Part shown: positions 34,371-45,858 of the stretch, in pieces | Layout of the letters: the number at the start of each line of letters is the position of its first letter | Numbering within the stretch: position 1 is the stretch's first letter | Translations under genes and position numbers: made by a program | The notes under the pieces: generated by a model | Seen by the model: the letters and a program-made list of their open reading frames with translations, nothing else | Database searches by the model: none | Told to the model about the DNA's origin: nothing | From: Tetrastigma voinierianum | Taxonomy: Eukaryota; Streptophyta; Magnoliopsida; Vitales; Vitaceae | Length of the DNA: 64,000 nucleotides | Direction of reading: 5' to 3' | NCBI GenBank assembly: GCA_016808115.1 | Contig: JAEQBH010006373.1 | Location: 85,165-149,164 of the forward strand

Positions 34371-34424
34371 GAGAATCGGGGTTGACGGGTTGTCAGAGAC
34401 CCCACAGGGTTTTGGGAGGCGTCC
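34371..34424 (+). repeat. 3' LTR of the split element, terminal piece
   Basis: 'gttgacgggttgtcagagac' and 'cagggttttgggaggcgtc' correspond to the LTR end 'gatgggttgtcgatcggacc' and 'cgggtttaagggtcg' at 11308-11347. No primer site follows, as expected for a 3' LTR. Confidence 0.6.
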
Positions 34425-35136
34425 TGTGGCGAACCATGGGTCTTCGCATGCCAAAAGCGTGTAGAATGGGCTAGAACCTTGGAGGGAATTAAAAAAATAT
34501 GCACAAAATTTTATCATTCTTAAAACAAAAATAAACAATATGCAAATGTTGCAACAACAATGAATACATAAAACAACATAACTATTTTTATAATTTTATT
34601 TATTTTTATCAATGGAAAAAATATATATATTTCTCTAAGTGCAACAAATTTTGGAGAGTATTGATAAGTATAATGATGATTTAATTTTTTTTTCGAAGTA
34701 TTAATGGAAAAACCAAAGGTCAATTCAAAACAAATTTTTTGTTTTTCATGATTTTAGTAAATTAGCCAGTTTTGAATTCTTACAACATGATTTCCATTGG
34801 TGCATAATTTTTGGCAAACTCATTATGTAGATTTAAGCTTTACATTGAGCTTTTAGACTAGCCCATTAGAGCCAAATTATAATTTTAGATCTTGTAGTTT
34901 GACATATATTTTATTTTATGCAATACGTATACTATTTCAAGCAAAAGTAGAGATTTCTAACTCGATTAAGAATAAACTTAGATAAAGGAACCCATATGTA
35001 AACCATACCATGCCTATCTAGAGTGAGCAATTAATTTATTTAATTCTATGTTTGACACATATGTGGATTAAAGGATAAAACAAGTATACATTTGTACACA
35101 ACAAAAATGCTTAGGTTTAGAAGAATTTGTTTAGGT

Positions 35137-35139
<3 letters not shown>
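34425..35139. other. AT-rich spacer, no gene seen
   Basis: Mostly A/T-rich DNA with short homopolymers. Small frames here (such as 34520-34723) have no domain. I see no element landmark. Confidence 0.5.

Positions 35140-35225
<86 letters not shown>
35140..35225. repeat. (AT)n microsatellite, about 85 bp
   Basis: An uninterrupted alternating AT tract. Confidence 0.98.
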
Positions 35226-35227
<2 letters not shown>

Positions 35228-35379
35228 ATAGATGTTTAAGGTGAAAATCTTATTATCTGAGTTTAAAATATTTAAATAAATCATTTTTAAAAAACATTTA
35301 AATAAATGGGCCATGTTTAGCTAACCCATGGGTAGTTTAATATAGCCCATCAGCAACTAACATGGATCTTTATAATGCT

Positions 35380-35705
35380 TTTATTTTAGCCTAGGGTTTT
35401 CTCACCATCTCTAACCTTCCTCATAGCCACTTCTATCATTTCTTCCTTCCCCAATTCATATTCATCTTACCCTAGGTTTTCTTTAAGTTTAATTCTTGCT
35501 CCTAATCAAGTAAGATTGAAACATTCTTTAGTTACGACTCAATCCATCTTTTTCCTCATTTTCTCTTTCTTTGTCTACACGGCTTATTGATAAATTGTTT
35601 TGAATTTTTGGAGATTTTTCCATGTTCAGTCTTTGAATGGTTGTGATCTTTATTATCAATTCAGTCCTCATTGTAGTACCACATGGAGAAGGTAAAAAGG
35701 TTTTC
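35380..35705 (+). promoter_or_regulatory. Possible 5'UTR/first-intron region of a host gene
   Basis: CCTAGGGTTTTCTC at about 35391 and ACCCTAGGTTTTC at 35470 contain TAGGGTTT/telo-box-like elements, often found near the start of plant ribosomal-protein and translation genes. CT-rich leader-like sequence follows. At 35682 there is ATGGAGAAG followed by a GTAAAA, which could be a first codon set and splice donor. I did not find convincing downstream exons, so a decayed or chance leader is equally possible. Confidence 0.22.
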
Positions 35706-38027
35706 ATCTTTAATGTTGTAAGGAATTTAGATGGTGATCTTATAAGTTTCATTCTTTCCATGTTAATATTATTGAAATCGTAGGGAATCAATATTTTTTC
35801 ATGTGCCTATTTTTGAGTTTACTAGTGAATTTATGTTCAAATTATAGTGCTCGAGATCTAGTTCAAAATTAATGGATTATTGGGATTTAATGATTATCTT
35901 CAATTAGGTAGACATAAAGATGAGAAGAGAAGCCCAGAAATAAAGTTTCATAGTTTAAAATATTTTAATATTTGCCAAAAGGTATGAAGAATAGTTTAAT
36001 TTGGAAAAGGTTATTATTGTTTGAATTTAAAAGAAATACTATTATTTGTAGGCAGTAAGAAATAAAGTCTGAAATTGAAAATATTTATTTTCTCTTATTT
36101 CAACAAGTTCTAATGAACAAAAATAACAGTTCTTGAAACCTAACTCACATCAACCAACAATTCTCACTAAAAATGTATATCATCCCAAGTTTAATCGTTC
36201 ATATTTTATTATTATTATTATGTAAATACATTAATTTAGTTGTATTGTCTATTATATTATGAATTCAAAGAATGACTTGTGCTGAAGTCAAAAATAATTA
36301 CTAAGCATAATAAAAATATAGAACATATCGCAAGCTCATTCCTTTCCCTTATTACCTTGTGTTTACAATAATCATTTTTCCCTTGTCTTCTAGAGCTTTA
36401 AAGCTATGTCATTATGACAAAAAAAAAAAAAGTTTATAAGCATAATACAAAAATAATATTTATTGGTTAAAAAGATATTAATTTTTTAATATCATTATGT
36501 AAAGGAGTAATGAAAAGAAAAGAGGGAATTAAATATTAAGATTTGATGAAAAGAAAAAGTATTAGTAAATCTTTTTTAAAGATTGGAAAAGTTAAAAAAG
36601 CTTTAATTTTTTAATGCGGGGACATTAGGATAACCTTAGTGAAACTAATTTGAGCTTCTAATGAGTTTACTTTACAACTTGTTTGTAGAGTCATTTTCTT
36701 AATTTATATATGTTGATAAGACAATATTGAAATTAATGTAGCTTTTATGAAAAGTACCCTTAATTGGTAAGGCTAAATGTCGAAACCTATATTTTTATTT
36801 CTTAACCATCTAAATAGAAATCTTTCTTTAATTGCAAAGATAAAAAAAAATGTAAAAATCCGTATTCATTCTCCATGTGTCCTTTGTAAGAAATGACATC
36901 GCTAGCCTTCATCGAATAAAGGTTGCATATCTAATGTGTTAGATTGAAAATATAGTAACTTGCATGAATAAAAAATAAAATCAAATTATAAAAAAAATTA
37001 CACATCTCTCTACTGTGGATAGAATGTGCCCTTCCTAGTGTGAAATTTTAGTATGACCCGGATTATGATATATTATTCCATTCAAAATTAATAATGATCT
37101 ATAAAAGTAGTACCTATACAAGATTAGAAGAAACTCCTAAACACATCTTGAAAACAAGTGAAAGTTGACAACGATTTGTTAGGAGTGTAAAGTTTCCGCT
37201 TGATCTTGAGTTAAAAAGGTATCAAATTTGTAGTGTGTTATAAAGGCAAGCTCTATTTATGAAACTAAGCGATTTCATGTGATTTTTAAGCATGATTTGA
37301 TGTTGAAATAGGTGATTAAGAATAATGTTACAATATACCAAGGAAAGCGGCGGTGATAAAAGCAGTAGTTTATGAACTTCAAACATAAATTGTAGTGCCC
37401 AAGAGGCATCAAGTGTATGCATATATGTGAATATCTTATGTTCATATTAAATTTTTTTTTTCTCGAAGAAGACAAATATTTAGAGAATTTCTATTCTTCT
37501 TAGAAATAAAAATATATTTTTTTATTTTCATAATGTAGGTAATTCTAAAAGTTGTAACTACAATGGCATGAGTGGAGTAGGAAGAGGTAAATTTTTTAAT
37601 GTTTTGATTTTATTAATATATCTTATTCTTCATGAAAAGGTTGGCATGCACAAATAATTTTAAACATTATGTGTATACTTCTAGATTTTATTGACAATGA
37701 CTAGGTATGGTATTATCATAGCATTGATTTTAGAAACTTGCTATACTTGATTATTCATGTTAGATCAATTGACATTAACTTGTATTGATTTTTCTTGATT
37801 TTCTCATTTTATTTTGATCACCGTACACCTTTTATTCTCATAAACAACAAGCATGGCTTTTTTAAGAGTAGTGCAATGTTTGATTCCCTCAAACACTACA
37901 CCTACCCTTTGCCGGCTTTGAGTCGTGACTCCTAGACCGATTGGCCTTAGGATACTAGGTGTTAAGGCGCCCATTCGAACCTAATTACTTCGGTAGGAAG
38001 GCTACGACACCAAAACCTCTCCAATTA
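35706..38027. other. AT-rich region, no gene recognised
   Basis: About 2.3 kb of AT-rich DNA with short poly-A/T runs, an (ATT)n stretch near 36205 and no frame above 70 codons with a domain. A short exon-like stretch flanked by 'tgtag' and 'aggtaaat' lies at 37540-37590, too short to call. The last 150 bp (37880-38027) is more GC-rich and unidentified. Confidence 0.4.
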
Positions 38028-40430
38028 TGGCTTTATTTACTTTTCTTTTCTATTTTATTCTTTTTTCCCTTTTTTTTTCATCACTTCAACCAATCACAAA
38101 AATCAACATAGCCCTTAATATTTGATCAACAAGCACATAAGCTATGGGTAAACCAGGTTTTGAATGAAGGAAAACATATAAGGGTAAGGACCATTCTTGG
38201 TTCACAAAATATAAAAAAAAAAAGGTTCATTAGGCAAGAGGGTGACTACGGATATAAACATGTACAGGTTGGCAAGAAAGGCTTCGAAAGCGATCAGGTT
38301 GGTCTAAATAACTACTTATTTGTTGTGTTGTCTAGGTTTTTTTAAAGTGAGAGATAATTTAAAACAAGTTCTAGGATTGTTATAGATCAAAATGATGGTG
38401 TTCACATAACTCTTCTCCAAACGAAAAATTGATTAAGAGGGTGTGACTTGTGCTTTAAAGTGTTAAGAGTTTATAGCTAAATAACGATAAGAAGACCCAC
38501 ATGAATTTTGAAAAAACATACCTCTTATTTTCCACATTCTATTAGAGGTTAAATCAAATTTTCATCATCAGCTTTTTTGAAATACAATCAAACCAAAAGT
38601 CACTCAACTTGTTTTTATTCATGTTTTTTTGAAACTTTAATGTTTTTATTCCTCAAAACAAACTTTAAACTGAAAACAACTAAAAGAAAAACAAACACAC
38701 AACTAACACAGAAACAATCAGCCCATTAGACAAAACCCACTCAAAGGCACTACTAAACTAGACGAGCATGCAAAGGTACTAAGACATTCTTTCCACTTAA
38801 TTTTCAAGTACATAACCAACCTCTTGATCTTAAAACATTCTTTTGATAGTCTCTTTATCTTTGTCAAGGTTAGTTGTTTTTCCTTGTTAAAAAATTAGGT
38901 TATTTGGAGTAAATTTTGATAGATCAATTATACTAAACATAATATTGAATTTTTGGATACATCAATGCACATACCCTCACCAATCCATCAGAAATGGTTG
39001 AACATGCTGCAAGACACAAAGTGAATGAGGAGACACCTTGTAAATTCGAACAAATAGATTATCAGTAATTTTTTTGCACTATCATAGCTTATAATTTCAA
39101 ACCCTTCCCCCATTTCACTAAATATGACCCAACTAGTCTCAAAATAATTCTTAGTTAAATAAGGTAACCACCTATACCTTAATTAATTTGAATAACTATA
39201 TTGAATGTTAGTGGTGTGCTTTTGGAGTAGTAATTGTAATTGTGTGCTCTATCGGATGGCGAGGATTGACCTAGATAAAGTAAGCTCTCAAGGGAGTTAT
39301 GAGATTAGGTATTCTTGGTAGGTATAGAAAGTGGATTGATGTCATGTGAGAGAATAATCAATGGTACTTTTTGTTCTAAGGGAGTTTGATAGGTATGTGC
39401 CCAAAGTCCCTCATGGTTTTGAATAAGATATGGCGAATTATCAGAATTAATAAGTGTGGACAATATCTAATTGGTATGAGGCCTTTTAGGGCGATAACAA
39501 AACCAAGAGAGCACTATATAATACAATTTTGAGGAGGATAGTTTCATAAATTTCTAATAGTAGTCATCTTTAGGTTTATTTATAAAGTTGACACTAGGGG
39601 ATTCAATGGTGTTGCTATGGTGTCTTGTGAGAGAGAAATTAAAAGGGTTTCAAGCCAAATATCCTAAAAGCGGTAGTGCAGGGATGGTTTGTTGTTCTCC
39701 TTGGATATTAATTTGCCATGCATATTATTTAGAAAATGTAATAATATATATATATATATATATACTCCAGACACACACACACATTTGTATGTATATGAAT
39801 TGGAAAAATGTATTTTATAAAATAAAGCCTAGATTGGTTTTTTATATCTTAATTAATGTGGGATTTTCTTCTCTTGTCTCACTTTTAAAATGAGTTAATT
39901 TCTTATACAAGTTATATCTTGCTAAAATATTAACCTAAAAGGGTTTTATGAACATGTCTAGTACAACTAATCAAGTCTGATTTTTAATATCTAGAGTCTA
40001 GGTCAGATTGTAAAAGGACTACTTTGATTAGTATGTCTTCTTTCCATGAATTTCCTATGCATTCTTTTATTTTATTTTTTTGATAAAGTTCTCTTTGCTT
40101 GAATTGGTATATATGATGAAAATCAATTCCCTTTTGTCCTTTTTATAATTTTTTTTTTTAAAACTCAAGGATATGATAAAGAAGACATGGAAGAAGTACA
40201 TTGATAAGAAATAAAATAGAGGATATCTAAATAAAATAAATAAAGAAAAATATAACTCCACTCAAAACTAAACTTCCTTAAGATATCATACTTGTTTAAT
40301 TGTTAATGATGTTGTACTAATATTTATAGTAAATCAATGAATGAAATTCCTAGTGAGTCTATAATTTACGTAGTGTTTTTGAGTAACAAAATGATTTTAA
40401 ATTTCATTACACAACAATAGCTTAGTGAAT
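38028..40430. repeat. Dispersed unit, copy B (internally deleted)
   Basis: It follows copy A from the T-rich left boundary to 'gacgagcatgcaaagg' (38760 versus 4640). It then jumps to 'cattctttccacttaatttt' (38783 versus 5530), a deletion of roughly 880 bp that removes the A tract and the minus-strand LTR end with its primer site. It continues to 'caatagcttagtgaa' (40417-40431). It has no Tat element at its right end and no LTR on its left, unlike A and C, so it represents an independent copy. Confidence 0.75.
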
Positions 40431-42200
40431 AAAATAAATATTAACTTAAATATCTCAATTTAGCGTAAGGATCTTGTATGGGATTGGTAAATATTTTTAA
40501 GAACACATCAAAAATAAAAGAATTTCTACCTTCTTTTAACAATATGCTTCATATTTTCTAGTTTAAAACCCATGAGGCGAAGAATAGATGTGAATCGTCC
40601 AACTGACACGCCTGGCAAGGGAGATTTAGTTTTGTGAACTTCGCTAAGAACTACAGGAAGGAGAAGCCCGGGTTATGCAGGGTTGAGGGGAATCCGAGGC
40701 AAAACATTTAGTCTTCACATAGTTCATTATCATCATTACATGATGACCTTGAAATCAACTGAAGAAACTAATGAGTACCTAGGGTTTAACTCCGAAGGCA
40801 GGGAAGGAAAAGACAGAAAAGAGGAAGGATTTCTATAGGCTGGAGGAATTTGTGCTGGGAGACATAGTGCTGGGAATTTGGCCTGAAATTGTGATTGACC
40901 CGATGTTTGGGACACCAGAAGCAGTGTTGAGTTCTTGTGTTGCTGTTCACAATTGTTTCATGTTTTTTGGATATTCAAAAATGGAAAACAAAGTTAATAA
41001 ATCATTCTCCTGATTTCATTAGTTCGAAACATGCATTTTCAAAATTATTTTTGTTATGTTGAAAGAGTCAAAACAAGTGAATTGGGTTAGAAATAGTGTA
41101 TAAAATTAATAAACAACTTAATTATTTCCACTTATTTTATTTTATTATATTTTTGCACTTTTATTTTCTTTCAGCTTTATTTTCTCGTGCTTTCTAAAGA
41201 ACTAAACATAGCAATATTTGTACTAAAGATAAGCACCTATGAGGGTAATAAAGATGAAGCAATATATATGACAAAACAGTTAAGAATGTCAAATTCGAGT
41301 TTCAAACAGAGGTAGAGATGAACACCTTGAAGGACAAGTAGAGAACAAGATTGCCTGCAAACGACAACAATTGAGGTGGGGCTCAGTATCCCAACAAAGT
41401 GATAATGGACTTGTTAGGAGAAATATTTGCTTGCAAAAATACGTTGTGTCAAAATTATTTGTCATCAAATAGTTTTGAACATGTCTAATATATTAGATTA
41501 TATATACATATATATAGACACACACTTACATAAGTATGAATAAATATATCTTTCCCCACTGATAAATTGTTTTTTTTGACAAAAATGTCTTGTTGCATAT
41601 TTACATACTATTGTATTTTACATGTTTAATAACATAAATTAAACAAGAAAATAAAATTGACATTAGAGCTGCCATATTGTCCATGACATTACACATATCA
41701 TTATAATAACATTTACCATTTAATACACAAAAGGCAAAAACAATAAACATTTAAATTTTGGATATGATTTTTAGGATAATTTTTTCCTGTAATTTCTAGT
41801 TTAAATTTTAACTTTCAATTGCCATAAGTTTCATATTACCTGTGAACCCATAACATCTGATTGTGTTGGTGTTATAGCCTAAACAGAGGTGTATGGTTCT
41901 CATAGTGGAACATGCTTAAAGGTAAGGTTGTGATCCTAGAAAGTAAACCACTAATATAAGTGGTTTCCTTATCCACAGTTACGCTCACTAGGACCGGGGA
42001 TTCAATTTAACTGCACAGGAATGGTGTAAGATCGGTAAAGTCAATTTTATAAAGTGGGAATTATGTTGGAATTTTCACCAAAGCACCAAAATGTATAAAA
42101 ATAAAAGCAAAGTTCTCAAACAAAGCGAAGACATGGGGACATCTCAAACAAATTAAATAAAAATATAAACAATAACCCTTTTTTTAAGATAGAAATACTC
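40431..42200. other. Spacer with one exon-like island, otherwise no gene seen
   Basis: The sequence is AT-rich except for 40560-40960, which has higher GC. A 'cttcatattttctag' acceptor-like site is at 40547-40561, and after it a frame LKPMRRRIDVNRPTDTPGKG runs to a stop at ~40635. A later open stretch includes NYRKEKPGLCRVEGNP in another frame. I do not recognise the protein. It could be a decayed host exon. The rest (40970-42200) shows nothing identifiable. Confidence 0.3.
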
Positions 42201-42439
42201 CTTAGCCCATTTTATCTTGTGGGCCACATAGGAGAGAGACACAATTCTACCTCATCATCCACTAAAACACAAAAAGGGAAAAAACCAATAATCCTCTCTT
42301 TTGTCCACTATTGAAGGTCCAAAATCTTGCAAAATCAAGGTTGTCATCCCTATTTTCAGATACCTCCAGTTTTGTTGAAGACAAATCCTTGAAAATAGTG
42401 TGTGGGCAAGTTTGTTTTCTCATTCCGTGTTTTTTCCAT

Positions 42440-42720
42440 CAAAGTGGAAAGATGGCCAGGGTTTGTTTGAATCTTGGGTGGTGTTTATTGAACTTGGTTG
42501 TGAAAATTGTCATTTTCTTGGTTGAAACACATTTTTAAAGGAATATCATCATTGTAATATGATTGAAAAGGCATTGTGGATGTAAATAGAACCAAAATTT
42601 GGAATTATTTCACGTTGAGGTAAATCTAAAGACGAAAAGTTACATTAAGGAGAACTTCTAATGCATTAATGTTGTTAGCATGCGATTAGTGTTACAAGTG
42701 TGTTATATTAAGCTCAAATA
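42440..42720 (+). repeat. Local duplication, arm 1 (no insertion)
   Basis: 'gatggccagggtttgtttga', 'ggtggtgtttattgaac', 'gatgtaaatagaacc', 'ggaattatttcacgtt' and 'gacgaaaagttacatt' align with 42915-43030 and 44428-44480. This arm is uninterrupted at the point where arm 2 holds the solo LTR. The frame at 42311-42538 has no recognisable domain. Confidence 0.7.
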
Positions 42721-42914
42721 TGTTTTTAAAGTTAGCTCAAAGTTTTCATAACTTGAACATGGTTAAAATATTTACTATATATTTCAATCTTATATGGACA
42801 AAAAAGGTGTTACATTGTTTCCAAACAATAGACACGCCTTGAAGAAGTGTGTTAGTTCATTTGGTGGTTAAGTTTATTTTTTTGTTGTATTTTCTGTGGT
42901 TTGTACATGAATGT

Positions 42915-44480
42915 TGAAAGATGACTAGGGTTTCTTTGAATATAGGCGGTGTTTAGTGAACGTTGTTGTGATGTAAATGGAAGAAATAATTGAAATTATT
43001 CATGTTCAGGTTAATCTTGGAAGCAAAGTTGTGACGCCCCAAACCCGAGTGTCTAGATTGACTACCTCTGGCCATGGAAATCTACATGTCTCGCGTCATG
43101 AGACCCATATATGTGTAAAACGACTCAATAATATGCTCGCACATCCACTCTGAGAACTAATTATATATTTTATAAAAATGATTTATTTACAATTGTGTTT
43201 AATTACAATTTATACAAAAATGGGTCTCTTGCCCAGAATTTTCTACAAAAATACAAGATAGGGCCAGTTTGGCCATTTCTTCGCTTCTAAGGCCCCGAAT
43301 GCGTCCCATTCCCAAGTGCGTCTTCGGTACCGGAAGAGTATATTCCCTCGACAGGGTGAACAATGCCCAATAGTGGAATTTCCCTACTTGGGTTACTCCC
43401 CACCTAAGTGTAATGCAATGACACACCAACATTCAACACATGCTAATATATCACTCATGCATATATTAACATAATTAATTTCATAAATCATGTAATTCAA
43501 TTTACAACAATAACCTAAACTTGGCTCATGGAGCTAAAGGCACAATCGACAGTTCATCTTGGAGCGCCCTCAAAAATCTAATCGGCATGTTATTCCTCGC
43601 ACGCGTAACACAACATCCTGCAATCACACAAACGGTCAGTGGGCCAGTCGGCTACTCACCAGGGATTTCTTCTCGGTCCAAATCTTTTTTGGGCAAAACC
43701 CGCGACCATCAGTACCAGCGGAAATCCCATCCATTACATGACCCTTAAGCGAAGTAAAGCAAGTAGGAGAAAAAACCCTACCTTTAGGAGTTTTGTCGAA
43801 ACTCCACCAAAGCTAATTTGCCGCGATGTAGTCACCTTCTTAGTGGGGAACAACAAACATTGGCTCGTCGGGCTGTGGTCGTCGTAGGAATTTTAGAGAG
43901 AAGGTGGAGCTTCTCTCTCTAAAAATCCCACACTTTCCCTCTCTCTTCTATTTGCTCTTTTTCCTCTCCTCTTCTCCTCTCCGAATCCATTTGGTCAATA
44001 TTGGAGTTAAAGAGGCAAGAGTCCACTCTCAGCGCCATGTCGAATTCTATTGGTTGAGAAGGGATTACACACTATCTCTTATCGACCACTTTAGATTTCC
44101 CTCCCCAATGGCATGATGCCATGTGTCACATGTGAGCCCGCCGAGCTCGATGTTTGACTCATCTCTGCCTTTGGACACGTGTGGCCCCTCTTGGCCGCAA
44201 AACATGCCAAGTATCCTACGCATACTCTCGATGCTTATCGAAAAGCGTGAAATCCCAGGCGTCTCGGAATTCGACAAGGTCGGCCCGTGGTAGCCTTCAG
44301 ATTTCGCGAGAGGCGATTTCAATGGTGGAAATCAGTTTAGTCATCCCAAGATCTAGAAAAATTCGAATTTGACCCGAAATTTACCATTTATCCTTCCTTA
44401 GAAAACATGGATTTTCGGGGTCTCACAAAGTTATATTGAGGTTGTAAGCATGTTAAATTAGTATTATAAGTGTGTTCATT
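42915..44480 (+). repeat. Local duplication, arm 2, interrupted by a solo LTR
   Basis: 'gatgactagggtttctttga', 'gcggtgtttagtgaac', 'gatgtaaatggaag', 'gaaattattcatgttcagg' lead to 'ggaagcaaagtt' (43030). The match to arm 1 resumes at 44428 with 'aagttatattgagg' and 'gcatgttaaattagt'. Confidence 0.7.
43031..44427 (-). mobile_element. Solo LTR of a chromovirus-like Ty3/gypsy family
   Basis: It begins GTGACGCCCCAAACCCGAG, the complement of the LTR end GGTTTGGGGCGTCAC, and ends GGATTTTCGGGGTCTCACA. Inside, in reverse order, are 'gggtgaacaatgcccaatag' (43356), 'ggttactccccacctaagtg' (43392), a CT-rich leader, 'gatttcgcgag' (44300) and 'agatctagaaaaattc' (44349). It is flanked by AAGTT (43026-43030 and 44428-44432), the expected 5-bp target-site duplication. 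No internal region is present, so it arose by LTR-LTR recombination. The 75-85 codon frames inside are not genes. Confidence 0.85.
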
Positions 44481-44759
44481 AAAATTATATATTTATTTAT
44501 ATTCGGTAGAGATTATTGCCTTACTTAGAAAAGGAGTTGCACAAGTGTCTTGCACCTCGATGCCCCGAGAGACTTTGTGCCTCTGATCATTATACGCCTG
44601 AAACTAGCTATGATTCCTAGAAAAGTCTGAATATCATGGCCCCTTTATTTTATTTTTGATAAATCTCATGGCTCTTGATGACTAGTCAGCTTCTCAACTC
44701 TTAGATCCTGAAACACAGTTGGACAAGTATAAATTGGCCGATGTATTAATGTTACAAGC
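44481..44759. other. Short spacer, nothing identified
   Basis: AT-rich sequence with no element landmarks. Confidence 0.4.
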
Positions 44760-45858
44760 ATGATATTCATATTAAATAACATGTTGTTGTGTGGAAAAAT
44801 CATGTTAATATGTGCTTACGTGATGTAATGCGCATGGAAATTATGGTGATGAATGGAAATTATATGTAGAAAATATATTTATCAAAATTTATAAATGTTG
44901 CATGTAGCTCTTATTATGCATGTAACATGACATACCATGAAATGGCATATCTACATTTCATATGCACAGGGACATCATAATATTGGGTTTATGTGCATGG
45001 GTATGGTCATTCATCATCAGTGTTGATGAATGGGTAGTGAACTCGTACTTTGGACAACGTCCAATAAATGTCTCACGGTTTAAAACATAAAAAGTGAAAT
45101 AAAATTAATGAGTGTTGGGCAAAGTAAGAAGGGGTCGTTGAAATCCTCGGGTGAAAAGCTTTTGGAGTTTCAATATGGGTGTAAAGACCCCGCGGTGTGA
45201 TCACGAAAAGTTACGTATGGGTGTAAGAGATCGCGATGTAAGTAGAAAAGTTTAGTTGCCCAGAAGACACACGAGTTATGGATTTATCACATAGACTTAA
45301 AGTTGTGTGATTAGGTCGGGGATTGACTTGGGATTAGTTGCCCATTGGCACTTGCATTGGGTACTGGTGAGCCAATAAGGGCTCGGTATATGTGTGTCAT
45401 TGGTACTACTAGTGACGATTGTCACACTTGGCATAGGCATGTGTGAGGGAGTCGGTGAGTGACTCGGGATATGGGCATGAAGACATTCCATGCATGACAT
45501 ACGACATTCATATAGACATTTTCACTTGGATGTGTATGGGTTGGTTTGATCATTGTATGAGCACTTAGGGTGGGGAGTAACCCTTGTAAAGGGGATTATC
45601 ACTCTTGGGCATTGCTCACCTGTCACGGGACCCCTTTTCGAGGGTCTGGGGGAGTTTATAGGAGACGGCGCTCCTACGAGGGTGTGATTGTGAAGAGTAG
45701 ACATGTGGCCTTGACAATACTTTTGTAAAAGTATTTATATAAAAAAAATTGTAATTAAATTCTTTTGGATTATTGTATAAATAGTCGGGTATGTAATTAT
45801 GGTAAAAGAGGGCCGTGAAATTCGGACTCTTTTATGGATTGTATTATTTACTCTTTTT
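44760..45858 (+). mobile_element. LTR fragment adjoining dispersed unit C
   Basis: It matches 2826-3887 step by step: 'attaaataacatgttgttgt', 'gtcattcatcatcagtgttg', 'tcgtactttggacaacgtcc', 'ggtggggagtaacccttgt', 'gaccccttttcgaggg'. It stops at the same junction to the dispersed unit as the copy at 3887. The shared junction shows that A and C derive from a duplication rather than independent insertions. Confidence 0.75.

Larger units (their letters stand above)
10361..34424 (+). mobile_element. Chromovirus-like Ty3/gypsy element with 3' LTR split by two insertions
   Basis: A 5'-truncated LTR (10361-11349), a primer binding site (11353-11364) and a short internal region with a gag remnant (to ~12740) are followed by a second LTR of the same family. 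That second LTR can be followed in three pieces: 12740-14355, 22129-22315 and 34371-34424. The pieces join correctly when compared with the 10361-11349 copy: 'atggac' meets 'ccctgtgtngtcattactac', and 'gtgtggtatcg' leads to 'gacgggttgtc' and the LTR terminus. Most of pol is missing, so this is an old, internally deleted element that served as a landing site. Confidence 0.7.

Noticed and set aside
35528..35791. An 87-codon minus-strand frame rich in Lys/Asn
   Set aside because: It is antisense to a pyrimidine-rich leader-like stretch, has low-complexity composition, no domain and no splice or promoter context on that strand.
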